From NCBI GenBank assembly GCA_028687995.1, contig JAQTZA010000005.1, positions 62,001-126,000 on the forward strand: a DNA stretch of 64,000 nucleotides, read 5' to 3'. Numbering within the stretch: the stretch's first letter is position 1; every line of letters starts with the position of its first letter. Origin of the DNA: Bacteroidales bacterium (GTDB lineage: Bacteria; Bacteroidota; Bacteroidia; Bacteroidales; UBA7332). The notes below the pieces were generated by a model that saw only the letters and a program-made list of their open reading frames with translations, was not told where the DNA came from and ran no database searches. The translations under genes and the position numbers were made by a program. This document shows positions 38,310 to 46,216 of the stretch, in pieces.

Positions 38310-38822
38310 ATGAAAGCCGAAGAGTTTAAAGCAAAGCTTCTGCCTTTGCGCGAAAAGCTGTTCCGAATAGCATACAAAATGCTAGAAAAGGAGCATGATG
38401 CTGAGGATGCCGTGCAAGAGGCGTATCTCAAGCTCTGGCAGCTGCGCGAAACTCTCGATAAATATGATAGTGTGGAAGCATTTTCGACAGTAATCACCAA
38501 AAATATCTGCATCGATCGGTTGAGGGTTCGGTATCGGGAGGAGAGCATGAGTGGCGATTATCCAACGTATGCTGCTGCAGATAATCCTCACTCCCTTTTG
38601 GAAAGAAGTGATACTCATCGGTTGATTCAGCAAATTATAGAGCAACTTCCCCCTTTGCAGCGGATGATTATACAGATGAAAGATATCGAAGAGCAGGAGG
38701 TGGAAGAGATTGCAACCATCACAGGAACAAATGCAGAGGCGGTGCGAATGAATCTTTCGCGAGCCCGGAAAAAAGTAAGAGAACAATTTATGAAACTGAA
38801 TGGAACAGGAGGTATAAGATGA
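38310..38822 (+). CDS. ECF-type RNA polymerase sigma factor
   Basis: A 170-residue sigma-70 family protein with region 2 (LFRIAYKMLEKEHDAEDAVQEAYLKLWQLR, where DAEDAVQE is the -10-reading signature) and region 4 (LPPLQRMIIQMKDIEEQEVEEIATITGTNAEAVRMNLSRARKKVRE). The start of the next gene overlaps its stop in an ATGA arrangement, so sigma and anti-sigma are translationally coupled. Target genes are not known; the genes just downstream are the natural candidates. Confidence 0.93.
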   Translation: MKAEEFKAKLLPLREKLFRIAYKMLEKEHDAEDAVQEAYLKLWQLRETLDKYDSVEAFSTVITKNICIDRLRVRYREESMSGDYPTYAAADNPHSLLERSDTHRLIQQIIEQLPPLQRMIIQMKDIEEQEVEEIATITGTNAEAVRMNLSRARKKVREQFMKLNGTGGIR

Positions 38823-39283
38823 AAAACGAACAGATAGATCTACTAATCGAAAAGTATTTCGAAGGAGAAACGACTCTTTCAGAAGAAAAACGACTTCATC
38901 GGTTTTTTCAGCAAAAAAATCTACCCACGATATATGAGGCAGAAAAGGCGATGTACAACTATTTTGCTGCCGAAAAGGCCAAAAATGCACCTCGAAAAAC
39001 CACTATTCGCTCATTGATAGTCAGGTGGTCGGCTGTCGCTGCTGTAGCAGTGTTGGCAGTTGCACTCTTCTTTCAATTGCCGCAAGGGCAGATGCTGCTG
39101 AGCGGCGGTAGCTATGTGGTGATAGATGGTGTGGTGTACAGCGATCCTCAAATCGTTCACGATCAAGCAATAAAAGCACTTGATGCAGTCACCAACGATA
39201 AACATTCTAACAGTCAGAAATCGAATGTCGATAAAGAAGCACAACGCATGATGCTCGAACAATTGAACCAATTTGGTAAATAA
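38819..39283 (+). CDS. anti-sigma factor-like single-pass membrane protein
   Basis: A 154-residue protein overlapping the sigma gene by 4 bases. The cytoplasmic N-terminus (EQIDLLIEKYFEGETTLSEEKRLHRFF) is the helical sigma-binding segment found in Bacteroidota anti-sigma proteins. A basic patch precedes one membrane helix (WSAVAAVAVLAVALFFQL, about 64-81), then a periplasmic tail. It is inferred to hold the partner sigma inactive until an envelope signal arrives. Confidence 0.8.
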   Translation: MKNEQIDLLIEKYFEGETTLSEEKRLHRFFQQKNLPTIYEAEKAMYNYFAAEKAKNAPRKTTIRSLIVRWSAVAAVAVLAVALFFQLPQGQMLLSGGSYVVIDGVVYSDPQIVHDQAIKALDAVTNDKHSNSQKSNVDKEAQRMMLEQLNQFGK

Positions 39284-39290
39284 TAGAAAA

Positions 39291-39362
39291 ATGAAACGAG
39301 CACGACAAACAAATACTGTCACACAAGAAAATGTTTATGTGCGAGTTCCATCTGACAATTAA
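39291..39362 (+). CDS. short frame of 23 codons between anti-sigma and the DUF6108-like gene
   Basis: An ATG-initiated frame begins MKRARQTN and ends VYVRVPSDN just before the next gene. It lies exactly in the segment resembling the uxaC leader, so it may be a leader peptide, the remnant of a longer gene, or chance. No family is recognised and the frame is not kept in the uxaC leader. Confidence 0.25.
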   Translation: MKRARQTNTVTQENVYVRVPSDN

Positions 39363-39380
39363 AATAAAAATTACAACCAG

Positions 39381-39830
39381 ATGAAAACAAAAATTTATAT
39401 AGGATTGATTCTCTTATTTGGAGCCATGCTCCAATCGGGAACACTATTTGCTCAGGACGACTTGCAAATCGGAAAGGTATTTGAGAAATACGGACATCGC
39501 AAGAATGTGGTGATGGTGGAATTGTCGGAAGATATTCTGCAATCATTCAGCTTGACTCTCTACAAAAGTATTTCCATCAAAGATGATCCTTCGGCTGCTG
39601 ACTACATTCGCCGATGCGTGAGAAAAGATCAGGAAGGAGCTAAAAAGATCAAGATTGTGATAAAAAGTGGCGATCTATCTTCCGCCTATCTACAACTAGC
39701 GAAGAAAGGCAAAGAGAACCGATTTATCCTTTTCAAAAGCGAAGAGGAGGATGAAGTCACTTTGATCTACATCGAAACAACCCTCGATACAGACAACATC
39801 GTCAATCTTTTGCTCAAAAAAGGACAATAA
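39381..39830 (+). CDS. exported protein of the sigma operon (DUF6108/DUF4252-like)
   Basis: 149 residues with a signal peptide (IYIGLILLFGAMLQSGTLFAQ, cleavage near AQ/DD, about residue 25). The mature part starts QIGKVFEKYGHRKNVVMVELSEDILQSF and continues SLTLYKSISIKDDPS, the pattern of small periplasmic or outer-membrane proteins that follow ECF sigma/anti-sigma pairs in Bacteroidales. Whether DUF6108 or DUF4252 is the right family name I cannot confirm. It probably belongs to the regulon of the upstream sigma factor. Confidence 0.7.
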   Translation: MKTKIYIGLILLFGAMLQSGTLFAQDDLQIGKVFEKYGHRKNVVMVELSEDILQSFSLTLYKSISIKDDPSAADYIRRCVRKDQEGAKKIKIVIKSGDLSSAYLQLAKKGKENRFILFKSEEEDEVTLIYIETTLDTDNIVNLLLKKGQ

Positions 39831-39862
39831 ACATATTCTATAATTCTACAAAATTTAAAATT

Positions 39863-40795
39863 ATGACAACGATAAGTAAATTCATCGCAAAAAGTTTGGT
39901 TGGACTCATGTTGCTTCCAACTTTGTTATTGGCAGAAACTCAAAAGAGTGACACCACCATTCGATACAATAATAAATTGGTGAAAATTGAGGAAAACAAA
40001 GACCAAATCAAAGTGAAAGTGCTCGATGCCAATTGTCCGAATGACTCTACAGCTTACAAACAGTTGTATGAAGGAATTTTCAGCGATGGAAAAAGCTACG
40101 AAACCTGGTCGGTGATGGAGAGCATGGGCATTCAATTGCCTAACTTTGGAAAAAACAAACACAGAAAGCATCATCAATCTTATCACATGGATCCTCATTA
40201 CGCTGGTTTTGGAATTGGATTTGCCAGCCTAATCGATAAAAATGACAAACGAACAACCCAAATTCCGTTGAAAGCGGATGAAACAACCGAATGGTTTATC
40301 AACTTTATCGAGCACTGCTACCCGATTTTAAGCAATCGGCTGGCATTGGTGACTGGATTGGGTATCAATTGGCGCACGTTCAATGTAGATGGTAATATCC
40401 ATCTCGTGGATAACAATGGCGTGACTGAATTACTAGATGCTCCCGCAGGTGTCAATTACAGCATCAGCCGCCTGAAAGTGACTCGACTTACATTGCCATT
40501 GCTCCTCGAATGGCAACCTGGTTTTATCCGTAGCGGATTTATATCCTGTGGTGTGGAAGCGGGGATTAAAACCTACTCTTCCTATCGTGTGAAATACGTA
40601 AATGCGCAAGGTGATAAAGTAGATAAAATTGAAGATCACGGATTGAATACCAATCCATTGTCGCTTGATGCGATGGCAAAAATAGGTTTAGGAGACATTA
40701 GCATCTTTGCAAAATACGGGTTGGTGGATGTATTTGAGAGCGGAAAAGGATACAATGTTCGTCCAGTTTCTATTGGTTTGATGTTGAATTTTTAA
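39863..40795 (+). CDS. outer-membrane beta-barrel protein
   Basis: 310 residues with a signal peptide (KSLVGLMLLPTLLLAETQ). After a roughly 100-residue lead region the protein shows alternating hydrophobic strands typical of an 8- to 10-strand barrel (HYAGFGIGFASLID, LALVTGLGINWRTFNV, SRLKVTRLTLPLLLEWQPG, GFISCGVEAGIKTYSSYRV) and ends in VRPVSIGLMLNF, with a terminal Phe as barrel proteins have. It is the last gene of the sigma operon. Specific function unknown. Confidence 0.75.
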   Translation: MTTISKFIAKSLVGLMLLPTLLLAETQKSDTTIRYNNKLVKIEENKDQIKVKVLDANCPNDSTAYKQLYEGIFSDGKSYETWSVMESMGIQLPNFGKNKHRKHHQSYHMDPHYAGFGIGFASLIDKNDKRTTQIPLKADETTEWFINFIEHCYPILSNRLALVTGLGINWRTFNVDGNIHLVDNNGVTELLDAPAGVNYSISRLKVTRLTLPLLLEWQPGFIRSGFISCGVEAGIKTYSSYRVKYVNAQGDKVDKIEDHGLNTNPLSLDAMAKIGLGDISIFAKYGLVDVFESGKGYNVRPVSIGLMLNF

Positions 40796-40983
40796 AAGAT
40801 TGCAAAGAACATTTTGCTGAATTGAAAATAGGTAGAGCAAAATATAGGTAGACAAAAAACGACCCGTTTTGATTTAACAGAAGCTCCTGTATACTGAATA
40901 TATTAGCCAATTTAATTGGAAGATCGATTTTTAATCTTTCATGAGCTACATACTCGATTCTCTATAAAGTTCTTACTCTTTTA

Positions 40984-41146
40984 TCTCCCCCAATTTGCGA
41001 GAGCTTACTGACTGATGGCGACGATTCCCCACAAACCGTGGGAGCTTACAGACTCAGAGCAAACATTCCCCACAAACTGCGTGGGCTTAAAAAGTGCTGC
41101 CTACCTTCTCCCACATCTTGCGGAAGACCATCGGCAGCACTCTTTG
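40984..41146. repeat. tandem array of about 41-base hairpin units between convergent genes
   Basis: Four degenerate units start at 40984, 41025, 41066 and 41106. Units 2 and 3 begin TTCCCCACAAAC and continue GTGGGAGCTTA or GTGGGCTTA, giving CCCAC/GTGGG hairpins; unit 1 (CTCCCCCAATTTGCGAGAG) and unit 4 (CTCCCACATCTTGCGGAAG) keep the shape with changed bases. AGTGCTGCC (41093-41101) also pairs with GGCAGCACT (41133-41141). The gap 40796-41169 holds no gene. Confidence 0.6.
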
Positions 41147-41169
41147 ATTTGCTGCAAGGTTGGGTGAGA

Positions 41170-42114
41170 TTACCTAATCACAATCTTATTCGTCACAATA
41201 CTCTTGCCGAAAGTTGATTTAACAATATAGACTCCCTTGCGACAAGACGTAAGCGAAACGATTGATTTTGGTTCAATAGGTAGTATTGAATAGACATTCT
41301 TACCAAGCAAATCGCAAACCTCTATTTTATCGGGGATTTCGCTCGACTCCACCACCAACGAACCAACTTGTTGATACACTTTCGTGCTTGTAATACTAGG
41401 CACATTGATAGACGAACGAAGGAAAGAGGGAATGCAATCGTCGAATTTTGGGCTCAATAATTTAACGGTGTCGTTCTGAGTTAGGCAAATGAAATTGTTC
41501 ACATGATAACAAGCACAAGTTGTCATATACTCAATGTGCGAAGAGAATCCAAACTGAATACTACCGATTCCTTCTACCCAATAATCAATCATAGGATTGG
41601 TATTCTGCTGATTGAGATAATCAACCCTTCTAAAAAGTTGGGTTTGGTTATTCTCCAATTCAACCTTAAATCTTTTTCTGAACACTCCATCTACAAAAAT
41701 AGAATCAATTACTTTTACGACTGATGTATTGAGGATATCGCCATATCCATTTACATATTTAACTGTATCTCCTACCTGTTTTGTAAAGTCATAGAGTAAC
41801 AGTTCTTCTTCGTAATCGTGCTCTATGAAATAAATTTTCTGATTTTCTTCTCTAAAGTAGCCAGCATCTTCAACTGTGGGTGTTGCAAATGAACCTCGCT
41901 CTGCTTTTAATTTGTGGTATTGCTTATTATTCCATGTTTGTTCCCCATCAATTGTGATTCTCACTATATTGGTATCAACATTAGCACCCTGAAATCCTGT
42001 TACAGTCAAATAACTCCACGTCGCATGGCTTGACGGGAACTGAACATACGCTTGGCAAACTGCAATCATAGCAGTAAATACACTAAACACAACGAGTAAA
42101 AGTTTTCTTTTCAT
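41170..42114 (-). CDS. secreted protein with T9SS type A sorting domain, copy 1
   Basis: 314 residues. A signal peptide (LLLVVFSVFTAMIAVCQA) is followed by a beta-rich domain with SYLTVTGFQGANVDTN and YWVEGIGSIQFGFSSH, and a C-terminal domain of the type A class ending KGVYIVKSTFGKSIVTNKIVIR, which directs export through the type IX system and anchoring or release at the surface. It is a paralogue of the next two genes upstream (same size, shared V-EGIG/IEGVG motif). The function of the passenger domain is unknown. Confidence 0.8.
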   Translation of the reverse strand: MKRKLLLVVFSVFTAMIAVCQAYVQFPSSHATWSYLTVTGFQGANVDTNIVRITIDGEQTWNNKQYHKLKAERGSFATPTVEDAGYFREENQKIYFIEHDYEEELLLYDFTKQVGDTVKYVNGYGDILNTSVVKVIDSIFVDGVFRKRFKVELENNQTQLFRRVDYLNQQNTNPMIDYWVEGIGSIQFGFSSHIEYMTTCACYHVNNFICLTQNDTVKLLSPKFDDCIPSFLRSSINVPSITSTKVYQQVGSLVVESSEIPDKIEVCDLLGKNVYSILPIEPKSIVSLTSCRKGVYIVKSTFGKSIVTNKIVIR

Positions 42115-42153
42115 AGGCTTAAATTTTAAAAGTTAGTAAATCCAGTTTTGCTT

Positions 42154-43065
42154 TTATCTATTCACCACAATCTTGCGATTCAGCATGCTGGTTTCGGTTT
42201 TAATCGATACAATATAAACACCATTGTTCAGATTGCTTAAACGAACGGTGGATGGAAATGAGACTTCGTCTATTCTTTTGAGTAATGTACCCGTTGAGTT
42301 AAATAACGAAACAATACAATTTGGTTCTTCTCCGTTGGTCGATTTGATGATGAGTTGGTTGGAGTGATTATCGAACGTTATTTGAATAGGATTTTCGCTT
42401 CGTTTTTCGTTTATGCCCAAAGGATACGAATAGCATCCATCAACGGATATGTACCATTTAATTTGATCTTGGGAGTAGAATTTAGCATCGTCTTTAAAAT
42501 AGCAAATGATTGGACTATCATTAAAATAAGCACCATAGTATGCTGGACGATAATTGAATCCAATAGTTGTGCCAACTCCTTCGATAAACTCAAACTTATA
42601 ATCTACTCCAACCCAGTTAAAATCGTAGAGCATCACTCGATCAAAACGGATGTGCTTTAATCCATGCAAATAATAGACAGAATCGACCACCAGCGTATCG
42701 ATAGTTCCCGATTTATAGATAGAATTATAGGTAATACTATCATTTAGGATAAAAAAATCGCCTAATTTCATATTCAAATCCATGATCAAATATTCCTTTT
42801 GGTTGTAGGAATAATAAGGATCAGTTGGTCTAACATAAACTTTGGAATTATCAGATGTTACCCTAACCAAATCTCCTCGAGGAAAAACTTTATAGACTTG
42901 CCCATCTACTAAAGTGTCTTTTTGAACACGAAGTAAATCGTCTCCGCCAAAAAGAGTAGTAAAATAGGTAGAATTAGTCCCAAAAATAGGTTGATAGGTC
43001 TGTGCATTTGTAGTCAAAAATGACATCATCGCAAGCAATAGAATTGCAAATAATTTTGTTTTCAT
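42154..43065 (-). CDS. secreted protein with T9SS type A sorting domain, copy 2
   Basis: 303 residues with signal peptide (LFAILLLAMMSFLTTNAQ). The passenger contains YLIMDLNMKLGDFFI, TLVVDSVYYLHGLKHIRFDRV and FEFIEGVGTTIGFN, all of which have counterparts in copy 3. The C-terminal NNGVYIVSIKTETSMLNRKIVVNR is a T9SS type A sorting signal. It lies 39 bases upstream of copy 1 and 3 bases downstream of copy 3, so the three form one operon read on the minus strand. Confidence 0.82.
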   Translation of the reverse strand: MKTKLFAILLLAMMSFLTTNAQTYQPIFGTNSTYFTTLFGGDDLLRVQKDTLVDGQVYKVFPRGDLVRVTSDNSKVYVRPTDPYYSYNQKEYLIMDLNMKLGDFFILNDSITYNSIYKSGTIDTLVVDSVYYLHGLKHIRFDRVMLYDFNWVGVDYKFEFIEGVGTTIGFNYRPAYYGAYFNDSPIICYFKDDAKFYSQDQIKWYISVDGCYSYPLGINEKRSENPIQITFDNHSNQLIIKSTNGEEPNCIVSLFNSTGTLLKRIDEVSFPSTVRLSNLNNGVYIVSIKTETSMLNRKIVVNR

Positions 43066-43068
43066 AAT

Positions 43069-43950
43069 CTATCGTTTTATAAATTTTATAATTTCATAAT
43101 GATTTTTGTCTCCTATTTTTACAAAATATCCACCAGCTGCTAGATCGCTGACATTTAATATGAATTTGCTCTCGGTTGGCTTTATGTTTACGTGCTGTTT
43201 GCCGTTGTTGTCATAAATGCCAATTTGAATATTGCGAATACTTAATATATCGGGAATATTAAAATGGAGTTTGGACTCAACAAGTGTGGGAAAAACATTT
43301 ATTTTATTATCTGGGAATATTTTTTGTAAATTTGTTTGTGTTACATAATCCCAATATCCGTACCATTCGGCAATTCCATAATCAATTGTGTTATTTCTAT
43401 ATTGAGACCGAAGCCAAGGTATTGAGCTATAAATCCCTCCAGTTCTAGTTCCAATTCCATCATTTTTAAATGTAATTGTGTTTCCTACTCCTTCAATAAA
43501 CTCGAAATAAGATGATTTTACACCACCAATCTCTAAACCAAGTTCATGATTTTCGAATCTAACATGTTTACGTCCATTTTCCCAATAAATACTATCCACG
43601 ATATGGCTATTACCCCCATTGTCGATATATAGATCATTTGTGTTCATGTCAAGATCCATTAACAAAAGCTTTTCCTTTTTCTGACCTTGAGTTATTCCCC
43701 ATATTTTTGAATTAGTCTTATTAAATTCAAGATATTCGTAATTACATCCAAAAAGATATCCAATAGGGATAACCGTTGAATCTGTTGTTTTTTTGAATTC
43801 AATATAATGAAACTCTTCCGAATCGTTTACCCTCATAGCATAGTAAAATCTAGTTGTATCGCCAAACACAGGCATGTAGTTGGTCTGAGATTTAAGAGTA
43901 TGAAATATTGAAATTGCACAAAATAATGAGATAAGCATTTTTGTTTTCAT
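43069..43950 (-). CDS. secreted protein with T9SS type A sorting domain, copy 3
   Basis: 293 residues with a signal peptide (MLISLFCAISIFHTLKSQ). The conserved passenger stretch LLLMDLDMNTNDLYI, IVDSIYWENGRKHVRFENH and FEFIEGVGNTITF aligns with copy 2. The C-terminal AAGGYFVKIGDKNHYEIIKFIKR is a T9SS sorting tail, somewhat less typical. It is the first gene of the three-gene unit. Nearly 400 bases upstream (43951-44348) contain no gene other than a terminator from the next unit. Confidence 0.8.
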   Translation of the reverse strand: MKTKMLISLFCAISIFHTLKSQTNYMPVFGDTTRFYYAMRVNDSEEFHYIEFKKTTDSTVIPIGYLFGCNYEYLEFNKTNSKIWGITQGQKKEKLLLMDLDMNTNDLYIDNGGNSHIVDSIYWENGRKHVRFENHELGLEIGGVKSSYFEFIEGVGNTITFKNDGIGTRTGGIYSSIPWLRSQYRNNTIDYGIAEWYGYWDYVTQTNLQKIFPDNKINVFPTLVESKLHFNIPDILSIRNIQIGIYDNNGKQHVNIKPTESKFILNVSDLAAGGYFVKIGDKNHYEIIKFIKR

Positions 43951-44283
43951 AGTCGTAAATTTTATTTAGTTAATATCATTCTCTTGGTGTCAATTTCGTT
44001 GCCGTTGGTATATACCCCAGTTTTTTTGTGTAGAAATGCATGCACCTGTGCTCGTTATTTGTTGTGACGTTTTAAAATCAACAACCTTAGATTGAATAAT
44101 TAACTTAAACTATACAATATTACAGAATAACTTTTGGAAGTAAGTTAATAAAAATCTCATATTTTTCTCATTTTTTTCTAATCAACTATAAAGTAATACT
44201 TCGTGATATATGTAATACCTAATTGTTTATCAGTTGTTTTATGAGAGTTTATGGTTTCGCTAATAATTATTGATTTTTACGTA

Positions 44284-44315
44284 CAAAAAATGCCCCGACA
44301 GAATTGTCGAGGCAT
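44284..44315 (-). terminator. rho-independent terminator of the zinc-ribbon gene
   Basis: On the minus strand, ATGCCTCGACA and TGTCGGGGCAT pair (one G-T/mismatch) and run into TTTTTTG. It follows the zinc-ribbon gene by about 35 bases, showing that no catalytic transposase domain continues downstream. Confidence 0.8.
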
Positions 44316-44348
44316 CTATGGTAAATATCTGAAGGATGAAGATTCTTA

Positions 44349-44789
44349 TTATAAAATCTCCTCCACGATTAAAATTGTTTCGAGAGGAACATGCTTCCTG
44401 TCTTCCGGATTGCCGTGTCTCACCAAGCAGTCTTGTATTCGCTTTCTAAATTTCCAGCAGGTCATTTGGTTCAGTTCGAGCGCATTGGCCAACTCGTACG
44501 AAGAGATTACTTTCCCTTGCACACAAAGCGTATAAGCGATGTAGAAAGCTTTATTCATCGGAAATTTACAGTTGTGAAACAGTGTGTGAGCCGTAGCCGA
44601 TTCGTCCGTTTTACAGCGGGTACATCGTCTCGAAGCTTTCGTTTTGCCTTCGCAGTAGTTTATGTTTCCACACTTGCGGCAAACAAATCCATCTTTCCAT
44701 TTTACGTCTGCCAGAAATTGCAGAACCTTTTCCTGATCCTGAAACAGTTCATTCGCCATTTCGGGACTGATTTCCTCTTTTGTCAACAT
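44349..44789 (-). CDS. IS1595-type zinc-ribbon protein without transposase catalytic domain
   Basis: 146 residues matching only the N-terminal part of IS1595/ISXO2-like transposases: a four-Cys zinc ribbon (VCRKCGNINYC...RRCTRCKT), TAHTLFHNCKFPMNKAFYIAYTLC, and a helix-turn-helix-like SSYELANALELNQMTCWKFRKRI. The DDE domain that should follow is absent; instead there is a stop and a terminator. The gene keeps its own promoter and is divergent from the DUF6132/methyltransferase operon, with palindromic sites between. It may be a degraded IS, but a domesticated DNA-binding regulator fits better. Confidence 0.8.
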   Translation of the reverse strand: MLTKEEISPEMANELFQDQEKVLQFLADVKWKDGFVCRKCGNINYCEGKTKASRRCTRCKTDESATAHTLFHNCKFPMNKAFYIAYTLCVQGKVISSYELANALELNQMTCWKFRKRIQDCLVRHGNPEDRKHVPLETILIVEEIL

Positions 44790-44808
44790 AGTCTGCGGTT
44801 TAGTGATG

Positions 44809-44898
44809 CAAAAATAATAAATAAAATCAGATAAATAGTGATATTAATATAATTTAATAGTGATGCTATTGTAATTTAAACTGACTTTTATATCTTTG
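44809..44898. promoter_or_regulatory. divergent promoters with paired palindromic operator
   Basis: Minus-strand -7 box TATTTTTG (44809-44816) serves the zinc-ribbon gene. Plus-strand TATCTTTG (44891-44898) with TTG at 44869-44871 serves the DUF6132 operon. Between them lie AATAGTGATATTA (44834-44846) and AATAGTGATGCTATT (44856-44870), spaced 22 bases start to start. The same pair in the same geometry precedes the gene at 52771. Confidence 0.8.
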
Positions 44899-45025
44899 CA
44901 TCGTCAAAATAGATATCCGCTATGGCTATCCTTCAATCATAGTTCTGGATTTATGAAGCTGCGACGACTAATTTTGTGCTGAGTAGCATTAATATATTGA
45001 TAAACATTTTTTTAGAATTCAAATT

Positions 45026-45205
45026 ATGGATATATTCGTATCATCAAAAATATTGAAAATCGTAGTGGGTGTAATTATCGGTGGAGTGGTCGGATATCTA
45101 TACTATCGTTTTATTGGTTGTTCGTCCGGAACTTGCCCCATTACGTCCAATAAATTTTCGTCCATCATCTACGGTGGGTTTATGGGATACCTCATTGCAT
45201 CCTGA
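45026..45205 (+). CDS. DUF6132-like small membrane protein
   Basis: 59 residues. A glycine-rich first helix (IVVGVIIGGVVGYLYYRFI) is followed by GCSSGTCPITSNKFSS and a second helix (IIYGGFMGYLIAS). The Cys-containing GTCPITSN loop is the signature of a family of tiny two-helix inner-membrane proteins (DUF6132), frequently found next to rhodanese, thioredoxin or YeeE-like sulfur genes in Bacteroidota. The function is not established. It is the first gene after the operator-bearing promoter. Confidence 0.8.
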   Translation: MDIFVSSKILKIVVGVIIGGVVGYLYYRFIGCSSGTCPITSNKFSSIIYGGFMGYLIAS

Positions 45206-45230
45206 TTCAGTTGATTTTTAATAAATAAGT

Positions 45231-45875
45231 ATGAGCATAAAAGAAATAGATGCGAGATATTCGCAGTTGAGTGAGTCGAGTTGTTGCCTTTCATGCGGTG
45301 GTGCTATTAACTACGCAGAGGCGCAAGAGGGTGAAGTGTGTGTCGATTTAGGCAGTGGACGAGGCAACGATGTCATTCGTATGGCGGAGTCAGTTGGCGA
45401 GAAAGGACACGTGTATGGCATCGACATTTCGGAAGGTATGATTGCAAAAGCGAATGCCAATCTGGCAAAATTTGAAGTGACCAATGCCACGATTATCAAA
45501 TCGCAACTGGAGCGACTTCCTTTGCCCAAAGATGGTGTAGATTTGGTGATTTCGAATTGTACCATTAATCACAGCTCCGATAAACAAGCAGTTTGGAACG
45601 AGGTGTATCGCATTCTGAAAGACGGTGGTCGATTTGTGGTAAGTGATATTTATGCCACAAAACCGATTGCAGAGGAGTACAGAAACGATCCCGAAGCCAT
45701 TGCAGAGTGTTGGGCAGGTTCGGTCACTCGCCTCGAATACATCATGATGCTTGAGCGAGCTGGATTCAACGAAATCAAGATTCTGGAAGAGTCGCTTCCT
45801 TACGAAAAAGGAAAAGCGGAAGTTGCCAGTTTTACTATATTTGGTCGTAAAACCGTAGGTTGCGGCTGCGTGTAA
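45231..45875 (+). CDS. ArsM-like SAM-dependent methyltransferase
   Basis: 214 residues with the class I methyltransferase core VCVDLGSGRGNDVIRMA, VYGIDISEGMI, LPLPKDGVDLVISNCTINH and ILKDGGRFVVSDIY. It has the cysteines of arsenite methyltransferases: a CC pair near the N-terminus (SESSCCLSCGG, residues 18, 19, 22), one in VISNCTIN, and one in AECWAGSVTRLEY, the place of the third arsenic-binding Cys. An additional GCGC motif is at the extreme C-terminus. ArsM enzymes use thioredoxin as reductant, and two thioredoxin genes follow in this operon. Arsenite, selenite or a thiol on the neighbouring peptide are possible substrates. Confidence 0.8.
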   Translation: MSIKEIDARYSQLSESSCCLSCGGAINYAEAQEGEVCVDLGSGRGNDVIRMAESVGEKGHVYGIDISEGMIAKANANLAKFEVTNATIIKSQLERLPLPKDGVDLVISNCTINHSSDKQAVWNEVYRILKDGGRFVVSDIYATKPIAEEYRNDPEAIAECWAGSVTRLEYIMMLERAGFNEIKILEESLPYEKGKAEVASFTIFGRKTVGCGCV

Positions 45876-45877
45876 CT

Positions 45878-45953
45878 AAATTACGAATTTAAAATTACGA
45901 GATGGTTCTAACTTAAATATCATCTCGTAATTCGTAATTCAAAATTCTTAATT
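45878..45953. repeat. AATTACGA inverted repeat
   Basis: AAATTACGAATTT with AAATTACGAGATG (45878-45904) faces CATCTCGTAATTCGTAATT (45921-45939, continuing to 45953) around a 16-base loop. It forms a hairpin between the methyltransferase and peptide genes. It resembles the AATTGTAA repeats near 35.5 kb in style. Confidence 0.5.
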
Positions 45954-45997
45954 GAAAAATTTGTCCCTTTTTTTATTCATCTATAATACAATTAATT

Positions 45998-46105
45998 ATG
46001 AAAAGTGTAGTGAAGAAAAGCTGCTGCAACAACAACGCAAACACTCAAAAAGTGGCGCAATGTTGTGCAAAAGTTTCAAGCATCGTAGCGGGTTGTCACG
46101 ACTAA
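45998..46105 (+). CDS. 35-residue Cys-rich peptide, candidate radical-SAM substrate
   Basis: ATG-initiated, 35 residues: a basic leader-like start MKSVVKKS, then five cysteines at positions 9, 10, 22, 23 and 33 (SCCNNN, AQCCAKVSS, AGCHD). It lies between the methyltransferase and the radical SAM/SPASM gene, which are its direct neighbours, and is separated from the latter by a strong hairpin that could favour expression of the peptide over the enzyme. This is the arrangement of RiPP precursor and maturase genes. No named precursor family is recognised; a metal- or arsenic-binding peptide is an alternative. Confidence 0.6.
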   Translation: MKSVVKKSCCNNNANTQKVAQCCAKVSSIVAGCHD

Positions 46106-46117
46106 TCTACGAAGGGA

Positions 46118-46158
46118 AAATGACTGTTGCCGGACTGTAATGTCTGGCAACAGTCTCA
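46118..46158 (+). terminator. hairpin (possible attenuator) between peptide and radical SAM genes
   Basis: Perfect arms GACTGTTGCC (46122-46131) and GGCAACAGTC (46146-46155), extended inside by GGAC/GTC and outside by AAAT/ATTT. There is no long T run, so it probably acts as a partial terminator or mRNA-stabilising end of the peptide transcript. Confidence 0.6.
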
Positions 46159-46216
46159 TTTCGACAGGCTCAATGATCTGTTATTCAGTTATTCTATTAC
46201 TCAATTCTTTATCCAC

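Noticed and set aside
40984..41146. CRISPR array
   Set aside because: The 41-base units are degenerate along their whole length with no unique spacers and no cas genes.
44349..44789. Intact insertion sequence
   Set aside because: Only the zinc-ribbon/HTH part is present; there is no DDE domain, no terminal inverted repeats were found, and a terminator follows the stop directly.
46127..46216. N-terminal extension of the radical SAM protein
   Set aside because: It would be translated through the hairpin after the peptide gene and has no family resemblance; ATG 46217 starts the plausible protein.
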